DNA from: Streptomyces sp. R33
GTDB taxonomy: Bacteria > Actinomycetota > Actinomycetes > Streptomycetales > Streptomycetaceae
Reading direction: 5' to 3'
NCBI RefSeq assembly: GCF_041200175.1
Contig: NZ_CP165727.1
Span: 2,170,001-2,234,000, forward strand
Length of the DNA: 64,000 nt
The stretch's first letter is position 1, and every line of letters begins with the position of its first letter. The notes under the pieces are model-generated. The model had not been told where the DNA came from. It worked only from the letters and a program-made list of their open reading frames with translations, and made no database searches. Below are positions 34,454 to 42,866 of the stretch, in pieces. The translations under genes were made by a program, and so were the position numbers.

Positions 34454-35154
34454 TCACCACCGCCCTCCCGCAGCCCGCCGACCACGTCGTCCGGGCCATG
34501 GCGGGGATCCTGCGCCGCCGGGGCATGGACCCGTCCGTCATGGACTCGCAGGAACCGGACCCCGCGCCCCAACCGGTCACCTCCCTGCAACTGGCCGACG
34601 CCCGCATCCCCCCGCGCTACCGGCAGGCCCTCGCCGATCACCCCGAGGTCGCCGCCTGGGTGGACGAGATCGCGTGTGCCGGGCGCCCCGGCCCATCCGG
34701 CACACGGGGCATCGCAGAGGGCCCGTCGTTGCTGATCGTCGGCCCCACCGGCACCGGCAAGACCCACCAGGCCTACGGCGCCGTCCGCAGCCTGCTCGCA
34801 GCCGGCGTCCGCCTGCGCTGGGAAGCCGTCACCGCCGCCGACCTGTACGCCCGCCTGAGGCCGCGCCCAGGACTCGACGCGGAACGTGAACTGCACACCC
34901 TGGCCCGCTGCCCGCTGCTGGTCCTGGACGACCTCGGCGCCGCCAAGGGCAGCGAGTGGACGGAGGAGCTGACCTACCGGCTGATCAACCACCGGTACGA
35001 GTACCTGCGCCCCACCTTGCTCACGACGAACCTCCCCATCCCCAAGCTCCGCACCGCCCTCGGCGACCGCGTCGCCTCCCGCCTCTCCGAGATGACCCAC
35101 CGGGTCATCCTCGACGGGCCCGACCGCCGCCGTCGCAATTCCCCCGCCGCTTGA
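34450..35154 (+). CDS. DnaC-like ATPase (helicase loader type)
   Basis: This AAA+ protein of about 234 residues has Walker A in IVGPTGTGKTHQAYG, Walker B in LLVLDDLGAAKG, sensor I in LLTTNLP and the arginine finger region in VASRLSEMTHRV. It resembles phage DnaC/IstB-type helicase loaders. In-frame ATG 34498 is the first canonical start, but CTG 34450, seven bases after GGAGG and overlapping the upstream stop as CTGA, makes a coupled start likely. With the preceding DnaD-like gene it would support replication of the excised element. An IstB origin is unlikely because no IS21 transposase is nearby. Confidence 0.75.
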   Translation: MITTALPQPADHVVRAMAGILRRRGMDPSVMDSQEPDPAPQPVTSLQLADARIPPRYRQALADHPEVAAWVDEIACAGRPGPSGTRGIAEGPSLLIVGPTGTGKTHQAYGAVRSLLAAGVRLRWEAVTAADLYARLRPRPGLDAERELHTLARCPLLVLDDLGAAKGSEWTEELTYRLINHRYEYLRPTLLTTNLPIPKLRTALGDRVASRLSEMTHRVILDGPDRRRRNSPAA

Positions 35155-35183
35155 ACGCCCCCACCCTTTGGAGCACCACCCGC

Positions 35184-36047
35184 TTGACCACCACCTCCCA
35201 CCGCACGCAGACCGCCGAGCGGTACGCCCTGGCTATCGCAGGCTGCGTCATCGTCACTCTCACCGCCGCGGGTTTCTGGCTCTCCTACGCCCACCTCGCC
35301 GAAGTTGCGGGGCGTCACGGCCTCGGGACTTCCCCCACCCGCCAATGGGCGTGGCCCGCCACGCTCGATGCCTTCATCGTCGCCGGCGAAGTGCTCATGC
35401 TCCGCGCCAGCCTCCGCCGGGAAACCGACGGGTGGGCGATCTCCCTCACCGCTGCCGGATCGCTGGGCTCGATCGCCCTGAACGTCGCCGGCGTCAGCAG
35501 GTCCGACGGCGTCCCGGCCCCGGCCCTCGACTACGTCGTCGCCGCTGTCCCACCAGCAGCCGCGCTCTTCGCCTTCGGCGTCCTCATGCGGCAGATCCAC
35601 CGCCACGTCGCTGCCGAGGAGTCCACCCACAGTCGCCGTCCGGTAGGGGAACCCTCGGCCCATCCCGCGGACCTGGGCCGTCCCCGCGGGCACTCCGCCA
35701 CACCGCAGCTCCCGGACCCGGAACGGCACTCGGACCACGAGGGTGACCGCCCCACTTCGGCTGACGCCGGACAGGACGCACCAGGCGATGTGGCGGAAGA
35801 GACCGATCAAGTGGCGGAAGCCCACGTCCCGCCGAAGAAGCGCACCGGTCGCAAGCCCGCCGCCACCGACGACGAGCTGTTCGCCATCGCTCTCACCGCC
35901 CCGCTCGGACGCGATGGACGCGCGTCGAGCCGCCACATCGAGACGGCTGTCCGCTCCCGCGGCCTCTCCCTCGGCAGGGACCGCCGAGACAAGATCACAC
36001 GGCAGGTCCAGTCCGAACTCGACAGCGGCCAAGCGGACGCCGCGTAG
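35184..36047 (+). CDS. DUF2637 (SpdB-like) membrane protein
   Basis: The 287-residue protein has four predicted membrane helices in the first 140 residues (YALAIAGCVIVTLTAAGFWL; TLDAFIVAGEVLMLRASL; AISLTAAGSLGSIALNVAGV; YVVAAVPPAAALFAFGVLM), which is the DUF2637 pattern shared with plasmid-spread (Spd) proteins of streptomycetes. A long charged, disordered middle (about 150-235) is followed by a small C-terminal domain that may bind DNA (GRDGRASSRHIETAVRSRGL). The start is TTG 35184 behind GGAG. Such proteins assist intramycelial spread of conjugative elements together with a TraB/FtsK translocase, which is missing here. Confidence 0.8.
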   Translation: MTTTSHRTQTAERYALAIAGCVIVTLTAAGFWLSYAHLAEVAGRHGLGTSPTRQWAWPATLDAFIVAGEVLMLRASLRRETDGWAISLTAAGSLGSIALNVAGVSRSDGVPAPALDYVVAAVPPAAALFAFGVLMRQIHRHVAAEESTHSRRPVGEPSAHPADLGRPRGHSATPQLPDPERHSDHEGDRPTSADAGQDAPGDVAEETDQVAEAHVPPKKRTGRKPAATDDELFAIALTAPLGRDGRASSRHIETAVRSRGLSLGRDRRDKITRQVQSELDSGQADAA

Positions 36048-36238
36048 GCCCCGCCCGAAAGTCACGCTGCCCCCGCGCATCCATCGCGGAGCGAGCTGGC
36101 GTTCGTACGCCCCATCCCCGCAGCACCGAAGCCGTTCCAGCCCGACCAACAGGAGACACGCTCTTGCACGAACACCGCAAATGCCCACGACCACCGACAG
36201 GCGGCCCCTACCCAAGCCCGAGACGGAGCAAGTTATCC

Positions 36239-36273
36239 CTTTGGACACTCCACCATCGGCGGAGTGTCCAAAG
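36239..36273. repeat. 13-bp perfect inverted repeat at the mobC start
   Basis: CTTTGGACACTCC (36239-36251) and its complement (36261-36273) are separated by nine bases, and the GTG of mobC lies inside the right arm. A transfer-origin recognition site or an autoregulatory operator is possible. Confidence 0.6.
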
Positions 36274-36806
36274 GGCTCTCCGCCCCAGGGGGACGGAGCC
36301 TCGGCCAGCGCCGGGGGACACCTGACGAGGAGGCTGCGACCGCAGCGCGGGCGCAGCCGGGAGAAGATCAACAGCCCCCGTGCGAAGCCCCGAACACCTC
36401 CGCTACCCCTCCAGAGCCCCGCACACGACGCCGCACCCGCAAGCACAGCCGACGCTCCAAAGTGTGCAGCGTCCGTATGAACGACGCCGAGCACGCGCTC
36501 GTCGCGACCGCCGCCAAAGCTGTCGGCGTGACCGTCGCCGGCTTCTTCGCCAAAGCCGCCCTCAACGCGGCCCACGACCCTCACACCAGCGCCGCGGCCA
36601 TCGCCGGACGTCGCGAGACCGTCATCGAACTGTTCACTGCCCGCAGACACCTCGGTCAGATCGGCAACAACCTCAACCAGCTGACCCGCGCCGTCAACTC
36701 CGGCGGCCGACCGACCGACATCCAACTCGACGCCGTGCTCGACTCGGTCCGCCAGGCCTCCGCGCGCGTCCAGGACGCCACCGACCAGCTCCTCGAACAC
36801 GGCTAG
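36264..36806 (+). CDS. mobC: MobC-family relaxosome protein
   Basis: This protein of about 180 residues has a disordered basic N-terminus and a MobC domain in the last 110 residues. The domain starts [20 protein letters not shown] with a ribbon-helix-helix-like fold and ends with the diagnostic [18 protein letters not shown]. MobC proteins help a relaxase open DNA at oriT. The relaxase gene that normally follows is absent; the next gene is on the other strand. GTG 36264 is the first start in the frame and lies in an inverted repeat; an internal start nearer the conserved part cannot be excluded. Confidence 0.75.
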   Translation: MSKGLSAPGGRSLGQRRGTPDEEAATAARAQPGEDQQPPCEAPNTSATPPEPRTRRRTRKHSRRSKVCSVRMNDAEHALVATAAKAVGVTVAGFFAKAALNAAHDPHTSAAAIAGRRETVIELFTARRHLGQIGNNLNQLTRAVNSGGRPTDIQLDAVLDSVRQASARVQDATDQLLEHG

Positions 36807-36877
36807 TACCTGCCTCACCGAGGTCCCCGAGATCCACCCTCCCCGCGTGTTATCCCCATGCGCGCGGTCGATCCGCG

Positions 36878-37291
36878 TCAATACTCCAGGACGACGTCGA
36901 GGTGTTCTTGCACCGGCTCGAACAGGCGGTACGGGACGTACTCAGAGATGTCGGCGCGGGCCACCCACGCGAGTTCGGCCAGCTCGTCGGTGTCCGCGAT
37001 GTGCGCGTGGCCGCCAGCCACCTCGCAGGCGGTGTACGACATCAAGCGGCCGGTGTCAGGGTGGACCCGTTCCCCCAGCGGTTTCAGCGCCCTCACGGCG
37101 AGGCCGGTCTCCTCCAGGGTCTCGCGTACGGCGGCCTCCTCCCGGGCTTCGCCCGGCTCGACCTCACCGGCGGGGAACTGCCAGGACAGCCGCCCCTCGC
37201 TGACCCGGCGCCGCACCATGAGAACGCGGCCCTCGTGGACCACGACGGCCGCTGCGATGGCCGGTCGGCCCTCAGCGTTCTGCTGCTCCAC
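36878..37291 (-). CDS. NUDIX hydrolase
   Basis: The 137-residue protein has the full NUDIX box (GEVEPGEAREEAAVRETLEE plus TGL, about residues 41-63) preceded by SEGRLSWQFPA. It hydrolyses a nucleoside diphosphate linked to some moiety; the sequence is of the MutT/ADP-ribose type without a clear specificity. It is the last of three leftward genes (XRE-TPR regulator, flavoprotein, NUDIX) and is separated by 54 bases from the flavoprotein gene. It probably belongs to the same cargo module as the divergent operon with nucleotide-related enzymes. Confidence 0.88.
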   Translation of the reverse strand: MEQQNAEGRPAIAAAVVVHEGRVLMVRRRVSEGRLSWQFPAGEVEPGEAREEAAVRETLEETGLAVRALKPLGERVHPDTGRLMSYTACEVAGGHAHIADTDELAELAWVARADISEYVPYRLFEPVQEHLDVVLEY

Positions 37292-37345
37292 GTTGCTCCT
37301 CCAGATCGGGCGGGCCGGCTGCCCCGAGGGGCGATACTGGCACGT

Positions 37346-37900
37346 TCACTGGGGCTCGGCTCCGGTCCGGAGGAGCGGGGTGAGCAGATCGACCACCTCC
37401 TCCCACGGGAAGCGGTCGGCCCCGCCACCGGACTTCGGGCGGTGTGGCTCGTAGCTGCCGATCAGCACGCCCATCTCCCGGAGCTCGTCGATGCTGCGCC
37501 GGTAGGCCCGGTGGGCGGCGAGCGCGGTGTTCACGTAGGGCAGCAGGACCATAGGGACGCCCATGCCGGGGGCTTCGCAGAGGATGCCGAGCGCCAGGTT
37601 GTCGGCGAAGCCGGCGGCCCACTTGTTGACCGTGTTGAACGTGGCCGGCGCGACCGCGATGGCATCAGCCGGCGGGTATGTCCGCGCCTCGCCGGGCGAA
37701 CGCCAGGCGGACCTGACCGGGTACCCGGTCTGCTCCTCGATAGCCCAGGTGTCGAGGAACTCGAGACCCTGTGGCGTGGCGATCACCCCGACCTCCCAGC
37801 CCCGTTCCTGCGCTGCGGTGATCAGCCTGCCGACGTCGCCGGCGATCCCGGCGGCGCACACGACGACGTACAGGAAGGGCTTGGGCTGCGGCTCGGTCAC
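37346..37900 (-). CDS. HFCD-type flavoprotein (PPC decarboxylase-like)
   Basis: The 184-residue protein belongs to the homo-oligomeric flavin-containing Cys decarboxylase family (Dfp/CoaC, EpiD, MrsD). It begins FLYVVVCAAGIAGDVGRLITA, has the FMN motif VAPATFNTVNKWAAGFADNL (about residues 82-101) and a substrate-clamp area LLPYVNTALAAHRAYRRS. Members oxidatively decarboxylate C-terminal cysteine of peptides or phosphopantothenoylcysteine, but many stand-alone members have unknown substrates. Its start overlaps the stop of the regulator gene, so the pair is coupled. Whether it acts on a product of the divergent operon is not known. Confidence 0.82.
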   Translation of the reverse strand: MTEPQPKPFLYVVVCAAGIAGDVGRLITAAQERGWEVGVIATPQGLEFLDTWAIEEQTGYPVRSAWRSPGEARTYPPADAIAVAPATFNTVNKWAAGFADNLALGILCEAPGMGVPMVLLPYVNTALAAHRAYRRSIDELREMGVLIGSYEPHRPKSGGGADRFPWEEVVDLLTPLLRTGAEPQ

Positions 37901-39165
37901 GCGGATACTCCCAGTCGGCGGCTGAAGTGGTGGAGCTCCGGCAGCGTACGTCGACGGTCCCGCGCGGCCATGTCGGCGACCAGCTCGCGGACGGCGGGAC
38001 GGCGTACGTCCTGGGCGGCGCAGGTCTCGGCGATCCGCAGGGCCTGGTAGCCGTCTGCCAGGCGGCCCTGCTGGGTATAGGCGCGGGCGGCCTCGATCCA
38101 GAGTGCGGCACGGCGCTCGGGGACCGGGATGTGGCGGTGCATGAGCGGGCGGGCCGCGTCGAGGGCGATGCCCGCGTCGCCGAAGGAGACCGCCGCACTG
38201 ATCCGGTGAAGGGTGACGTTCGTCGGGCTGAAGTTGGCCCAGGCGTCCGGCCGGTCGAGGGCGACGTACCGGGCCACCTCCTCCGCTTCGGCGAGGAACT
38301 CCCCGGTGGCGGCACGGTCGTCCGCGCGGCTCGCGGCCGTGGCTCCACGCAGCAGGAGCAGACCCAGGACGGCGAGGTGGTGCGGAGAGCGACGGTCGTA
38401 CGAGCCGGTGAGCTGCGAAGCGGTGTGCCGGATCAGCGTGACGGCTTGTCCGGGGTGCTTCTCACGGACGAGGACGTGCGCGTGGAGCCGGACGCTGGCG
38501 GCGAGGACGAGGGGGTCGCCGAAGCGTTCGGCCTCCGCCATGGCCCGGCCGACAGCCAGCCAGGCCGTTCCGGCGTCACCCTGCTTGAGGAAGAGGCTGG
38601 CCGAGGTCTGGTAGGCCGTGGCGAGGAAGCGGGACACCTCCTCGGGCCGCAACGAGCTGCCGAGTGCATGGCGCAGATCCGTGATCAGGCCAGGAAGCGT
38701 GCGCTCCAGTTCCGCGTAGTCGCACGTGGTCAGCAGCCTGCGGATGGAGGTGGCTCGTAGGCGGAGCCGATCCGTGGAGGCCGGCTCCGTCGTCGGGGCT
38801 GCGAGGACGCCGGGCAGGAGGGCCTGGACCAGCGCCGGGTGCGCGGCGGGCACGGGGGCGGCCAGCGCAGTGACGCCCGCGGCGAGGAAGGTACGGCGGC
38901 GCATGTCGTCTGTCTCCGGATCGTGGGGCTCTGCTTCCGGGCCGGCGTCAGCGAGCCCGAGCTGGACCGGCGGGATCCGCAGTACCCGGGCGACGTCGCG
39001 GAGGACCCGGATGTCGTCGGTTCCGCGGCCGCCCTCCAGGCGGCTGATCTTCGACTGGTGGTAACCCAGTTCAGCGGCCACGTCCGCTTGTGAGCGGCTC
39101 TGTAAGACCCTTGCCCGGCGGATCAGCACACCGATGCGGTGCGCCTCGCCCTGTGTGTCGGCCAT
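37897..39165 (-). CDS. XRE-family regulator with TPR-like domain
   Basis: This 422-residue actinomycete regulator has an N-terminal HTH (about residues 10-65: VLIRRARVLQSRSQADVAAE then YHQSKISRLEGGRGTDDI). A twin-arginine-like tract (MRRRTFLAAGVTALAAPVPA) lies in the middle, as is common in this protein class, and a helical repeat domain covers about 150-415 (TAWLAVGRAMAEAERFG; AALWIEAARAYTQQGRLADG). Such proteins often control an adjacent small-molecule or signalling locus. ATG 39165 was preferred; GTG 39174 sits too close to the SD. A 19-bp palindrome in the divergent promoter region (39238-39256) is its likely binding site. Confidence 0.85.
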   Translation of the reverse strand: MADTQGEAHRIGVLIRRARVLQSRSQADVAAELGYHQSKISRLEGGRGTDDIRVLRDVARVLRIPPVQLGLADAGPEAEPHDPETDDMRRRTFLAAGVTALAAPVPAAHPALVQALLPGVLAAPTTEPASTDRLRLRATSIRRLLTTCDYAELERTLPGLITDLRHALGSSLRPEEVSRFLATAYQTSASLFLKQGDAGTAWLAVGRAMAEAERFGDPLVLAASVRLHAHVLVREKHPGQAVTLIRHTASQLTGSYDRRSPHHLAVLGLLLLRGATAASRADDRAATGEFLAEAEEVARYVALDRPDAWANFSPTNVTLHRISAAVSFGDAGIALDAARPLMHRHIPVPERRAALWIEAARAYTQQGRLADGYQALRIAETCAAQDVRRPAVRELVADMAARDRRRTLPELHHFSRRLGVSA

Positions 39166-39237
39166 CTGCGCCACGGCCCCTTCTGCCGAGACCGATCCTG
39201 CCTGCTCAACCGAGCCTATCGGTAGGGAAATTGCCCG

Positions 39238-39256
39238 CCATGCAGAACCTGCATGG
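39238..39256. promoter_or_regulatory. Palindromic operator candidate of the cargo locus
   Basis: CCATGCAG (39238-39245) and CTGCATGG (39249-39256) are complementary around AAC. The site lies between the divergent regulator and HATPase genes, so one bound dimer could control both transcripts. Confidence 0.6.
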
Positions 39257-39341
39257 ACGATGCACGCCCTGCCCACGGCGTCGCGGGCAGCGCCCCCGGA
39301 CCGGTTGCCTGGTGGAACCGCACCCCTCCAGGAGGCCCCCG

Positions 39342-39779
39342 ATGGAAGTGCACGAAGTCACCCTGCTTGTGACGGGTACGCCGGAAGGCGCCGCCCACGC
39401 CCGACGCACGGTAATGGACGAAGTCAGTGGCTGGCGACGGGGCGCGGTCACCAACGAACTGCACGGAGCGGAAACCGTGGCGGGCGAGCTCCTGGCCAAC
39501 GCCGTCCGGCACGGAGGCGCTGGGACCGCATCCATCACTGCTCGCCTACGCGGTGACCGGCTGCGTTTCGAGGTCCGCGACCAGAGTTCGGCCGTCCCCC
39601 GGATGCGCGTCGGCCACCCGGACGCCGAGCACGGGCGAGGTCTGTTGATCATTGCCGCCCTCGCCGACGAGCACGGCGTCGAACAGGGCTCCTCGGGCAA
39701 GTCGTGCTGGGCCGAGTTCGACCTCGCCGCCCGCCCCACAACCTCCGTCTTCCCCCAACCTCTCGACCGAAGGAGTTGA
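39342..39779 (+). CDS. HATPase anti-sigma-type ATP-binding protein
   Basis: The 145-residue protein has the GHKL ATP-binding fold of RsbW/SpoIIAB-like kinases. It shows AETVAGELLANAVRHGGAG (N-box), RFEVRDQSSAVPRM (G1-like), and EHGRGLLIIAALADEHGVEQ (G2-like), ending SCWAEFDL. Streptomycetes often place one such gene next to an XRE regulator. The ATG at 39342 follows AGGAGG and the gene ends two bases before the MurA-like start. It may relay a signal to sigma-factor control or act as a partner of the regulator; the first rather than the second role is known for the family. Confidence 0.85.
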   Translation: MEVHEVTLLVTGTPEGAAHARRTVMDEVSGWRRGAVTNELHGAETVAGELLANAVRHGGAGTASITARLRGDRLRFEVRDQSSAVPRMRVGHPDAEHGRGLLIIAALADEHGVEQGSSGKSCWAEFDLAARPTTSVFPQPLDRRS

Positions 39780-39781
39780 TC

Positions 39782-41107
39782 GTGGCACTCACCCGAGCTT
39801 CGGCCTCGAACGCCGAAGTGATCGCCGTACGCCCCGGCAGCCCGCTCGCCGGCTCCGTCACCGTCGACGGCTCCAAGAACGCCGCCCTTCCCATGCTGGC
39901 GACCGCGGCGGCCGTACGTCGAAACGTCCAGCTGGAGAACGTTCCGGCCAGCGCCGACGTCCAGGCGATGGTTGCCCTCCTCCAGGGGACCGGCTGGCAC
40001 GTGGCCCGAGCGGTCGGACGGCCTGACACCCTGCTGGTCATCGCTCCCGAACACGCGCCCGCCATTCCCGACCTGAGCCGCGCCTCGGTCATTCGGGCCT
40101 CGTACTACATGGTGCCCGCCCTCCTCGCGTTACGGGGCACTGCCCGGCTGCCTTGGCCCGGCGGGTGCCGGATCGGACAGCGCGGTATGGAGCTGCACTT
40201 CAAGGTGTACGAGGCGTTCGGGGACCAAGTCACCATCCAGGACGCCGGGTACTCCGTCGAGGCCAGCGGGCAGGGCAGCGGCGGCACGGTCTCGCACGCG
40301 CTGCCCTTCCGGTCGCGCGGCGCGACGATCGCCGCAGTGCTGCGGGCGGTCGTCGCCGACCGGGCGTTGCGCCTGGGGCGCCCGAACCTCTCGCCGGAAG
40401 TCCTGACCGTGCTCGATGCACTCTGCTCGGCAGGTTGGCAGGCCAAGGTGAGCGACCGGTTCCTCGCTCTCGATCCGGCACCCACACTCGCCGACGAGAT
40501 TCCGGCCTGGCGCGTGCCGGGCGACAAGGTCGAGGCGGGGACCCTCGCCTGTGCCGTCGCCGCCACCGGCGGCAAAGCACGGATCGACGGCATCCACGGC
40601 CGGGACCTCGTGCCGTTTCAGGCGGCACTTCAGCGGCTGGGCATCGCCACATCGGTGCGGGGCGAGGCGCTCCTCGTCGACGGCAGTAGCAACGCCGGCC
40701 CGACGAGCCGGCCGCTGCGGGCCATCGCCACCCTCTCTCCTGGGGGCCTGGACGCGGACTTCGAGCCGCCGCTGATGGCCCTGGCCCTCGGCCGGGCCGG
40801 CACCCACCTGTTCGCCGACTCGATCAACCCCGGCCGCCACGGCAACCTCCTGCCCCAGTTGGCGAGGCTCGGAGCCGACATCGAGGAGATCTCACCCACC
40901 GAGTGCCGCTTTACCGGTCCCCAGCGCCTCACCGGAGCCGGTGTCGAAGCCACGGACATCCGCACCGGCTCCGCCCTCATGGTGGCCGCCCTGACCGCCC
41001 GCGGGATCACTACCCTCGGCGGGGTCGCCCAGCTGCGCCGGGGCCACGCCGATCTGCCCGGCAAGCTGCTCCAGCTCGGCGCCGACATCTGCGAGGTCAC
41101 CCCGTGA
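39782..41107 (+). CDS. MurA-like enolpyruvyl transferase (paralogue)
   Basis: This 441-residue EPSP-synthase-fold enzyme would transfer enolpyruvate from PEP to a sugar hydroxyl. Residues needed by MurA are kept: Lys32-Asn33 in DGSKNAAL, the catalytic Cys129 in PGGCRIGQR, the Arg five residues later, an aspartate in GGLDADFEPPLMA, the arginine in ATDIRTGS, and the final arginine in LRRGHADLP. Many other positions differ from housekeeping MurA. The operon with nucleotide enzymes suggests a special acceptor, as for NikO/PolA-type enolpyruvyl-UMP synthases of nucleoside antibiotics. GTG 39782 follows AAGGAG. Backup MurA activity giving fosfomycin tolerance is the alternative, but Cys129 means fosfomycin sensitivity is expected. 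Confidence 0.82.
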   Translation: MALTRASASNAEVIAVRPGSPLAGSVTVDGSKNAALPMLATAAAVRRNVQLENVPASADVQAMVALLQGTGWHVARAVGRPDTLLVIAPEHAPAIPDLSRASVIRASYYMVPALLALRGTARLPWPGGCRIGQRGMELHFKVYEAFGDQVTIQDAGYSVEASGQGSGGTVSHALPFRSRGATIAAVLRAVVADRALRLGRPNLSPEVLTVLDALCSAGWQAKVSDRFLALDPAPTLADEIPAWRVPGDKVEAGTLACAVAATGGKARIDGIHGRDLVPFQAALQRLGIATSVRGEALLVDGSSNAGPTSRPLRAIATLSPGGLDADFEPPLMALALGRAGTHLFADSINPGRHGNLLPQLARLGADIEEISPTECRFTGPQRLTGAGVEATDIRTGSALMVAALTARGITTLGGVAQLRRGHADLPGKLLQLGADICEVTP

Positions 41108-42333
41108 CCGCGGGCCGTTCGGTCCGGCAGATCCTCGCCACCACGGACGTGCACTCCGCCCTCGGTGTCGGCGCCGCCTTCCTCGGCCAACTCCACGAGG
41201 CACGGTCTGACAGCCTGCTCGTGGACTGCGGCGACTTCTTCGAGGGCACCGGCTACTACCGGCTCGGCAAGGGCACTCTCGAACGGGACGTCCTGCTCGG
41301 CCTGTACGACGTCATCGCCCCGGGAAACCACGGCTGGGCGCACTACTTCGAGCCCGCCCTCCACCAGCGGACCGTCTGCGCGAACGCAGTCGACGATTCG
41401 ACCGGCACCCCGCTCTTCCGGCGCCTGCGCATCGTGGAGGTCGCGGGCCGGCCCACGGCCGTCACCGGGGTGATCGGGCTCCAGGCGTTCGACTCGATCC
41501 CGGTCGCCCAGCGGCCGGGGCAACGGGCCGTCGAGCCCGTGAAGGCCCTGCGCGAGTTGATGCTGGCGCACCACCATGAGGTCGACTCCTGGGTGCTCCT
41601 CAGCCACTGCGGCTTCGAGGAGGACCTCGGGCTCGCCGATACCTGCCCCTTCCTGGACGTGATCTTCGCGGGCCACTGCCACAGCGATCACACGGGCCCC
41701 GCACGCATCGGCAACACCCTCGTCCTGAAGGGCCGCGAGCTCGGCGTCGGCTACGCCGTCGCCACGTACACCCCCGACCGCTGGGTCGGCCGAACCGCCC
41801 TCTTCTCCGACACCGCGGACACCGCCCCATCCGTCCTGCCGCCCGAGCTGGCCTCCGTACGGGACCGGATCGCGGCGTTCGACGCACAGCTGACCGAGCC
41901 GTTGGGCCGGATCGCGGAACCGTACCGGAACAAACAGCTCGATCGCCGGGCCCTGGTCCAAGACCTGGCCGACCAGCTCCGGAGCGGCCTGGGCAGGGAC
42001 GCCGTCATCCTGAACGAGACCGCCCTCCGCACCACGATCCTGGGCGAAATCCTGACCACCGGCGATCTGCTGATCGTCGAGCCGTTCGCGAACTCGCTGG
42101 TCGAGGCCAGCATCGCTCCGGCCCACCCCCACGACACCGAAGCCCTCCTCGCCCACCTCACCGAGCGAGTCGGGCCGCTCGTCACTTCTCCCGACCCGCT
42201 TCCGGCCGGGCTGACGAGCGTGCTGACCACCGACTACCTGGCCGACAGCTGCCTGGGCGGCCGGGCCCGTCCCACCGGCCTGAGCGTGGGCTCGGCGATC
42301 CGGAGCACCCTCACGAACGGAGACGACCAGTGA
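41104..42333 (+). CDS. Intracellular 5'-nucleotidase-like metallophosphoesterase
   Basis: The 409-residue protein has the calcineurin-like metal motifs in order: ATTDVHS, VDCGDFFEG, APGNHGW, LLSHCGF and AGHCHSDH, followed by a C-terminal domain with the UshA/5'-nucleotidase pattern (LNETALRTTILGEILTTGDLL, about residues 300-320). No signal peptide is present, unlike periplasmic or secreted UshA, so it should act in the cytosol. GTG 41104 overlaps the upstream stop (GTGA). It probably removes a phosphate from a nucleotide or modified nucleotide intermediate made by the neighbouring enzymes. Confidence 0.82.
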   Translation: MTAGRSVRQILATTDVHSALGVGAAFLGQLHEARSDSLLVDCGDFFEGTGYYRLGKGTLERDVLLGLYDVIAPGNHGWAHYFEPALHQRTVCANAVDDSTGTPLFRRLRIVEVAGRPTAVTGVIGLQAFDSIPVAQRPGQRAVEPVKALRELMLAHHHEVDSWVLLSHCGFEEDLGLADTCPFLDVIFAGHCHSDHTGPARIGNTLVLKGRELGVGYAVATYTPDRWVGRTALFSDTADTAPSVLPPELASVRDRIAAFDAQLTEPLGRIAEPYRNKQLDRRALVQDLADQLRSGLGRDAVILNETALRTTILGEILTTGDLLIVEPFANSLVEASIAPAHPHDTEALLAHLTERVGPLVTSPDPLPAGLTSVLTTDYLADSCLGGRARPTGLSVGSAIRSTLTNGDDQ

Positions 42334-42866
42334 TCCTGACCGGTCCGGAGATCATCTCCGCCTCGCGCGACGGGCGGCTGCGCATCGCCCCCTTCTCCTC
42401 CTCCCAGGTCAACCCGAACAGCTACAACGTCCGACTCGGTCCCACCCTGCTGACCTACACGGACGACGTCCTCGACGCCCACCGCCCCAACCCCACCCAC
42501 CGCATCCAGGTCGGCGAAGACGGCCACACCCTGCAGCCGGGCGAGCTGTACCTCGGACACACGATGGAGGAGGTGGGCTCGGACCGCTTCGTCCCGCTGC
42601 TCTTCGGCCGCTCCTCCGTGGGCCGGCTCGGACTCTTCGTCGAGATCACCGCGCCCATCGGAGACATCGGCTTCCACGGGCAGTGGACGCTGATGCTCAC
42701 CCCGACCCGCCCCGTCCGCGTCTACGCCGGGATGAAGATCGGACAGATCATGTTCTTCGTCTCCGAGGGCGCCATCGACCTGTACTCCGGCAAGTACCAG
42801 GCGTCCGCCGGGCCGCAGCCCTCCGCCTACTGGCGCGACCTCGACCCCTCGGCGGTGACGTCGTGA
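42330..42866 (+). CDS. dCTP deaminase-like protein A (lacks catalytic glutamate)
   Basis: The 178-residue protein matches Dcd through most of its length: GPEIISASRDGRLRI at the start, GRSSVGRLGLFVEITA (Gly93 to Ala108) and the C-terminal GKYQASAGPQPSA. The GRSS box, the downstream arginine (Arg99) and the aspartate equivalent to E. coli Asp128 (Asp112) are kept, but the position of the catalytic Glu138 is Met122 (WTLMLTPT). Alone it should not deaminate. The next gene encodes a same-length paralogue that keeps the glutamate but loses the GRSS box. Dcd trimers form active sites between subunits, so the two may work as a hetero-oligomer. GTG 42330, GTGA overlap. Confidence 0.85.
   Translation: MILTGPEIISASRDGRLRIAPFSSSQVNPNSYNVRLGPTLLTYTDDVLDAHRPNPTHRIQVGEDGHTLQPGELYLGHTMEEVGSDRFVPLLFGRSSVGRLGLFVEITAPIGDIGFHGQWTLMLTPTRPVRVYAGMKIGQIMFFVSEGAIDLYSGKYQASAGPQPSAYWRDLDPSAVTS

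Noticed and set aside
34450-35154. IstB helper ATPase of an IS21 element
   Set aside because: No IS21 transposase lies upstream; the neighbour is a DnaD-like replication protein, so a helicase-loader role fits better.
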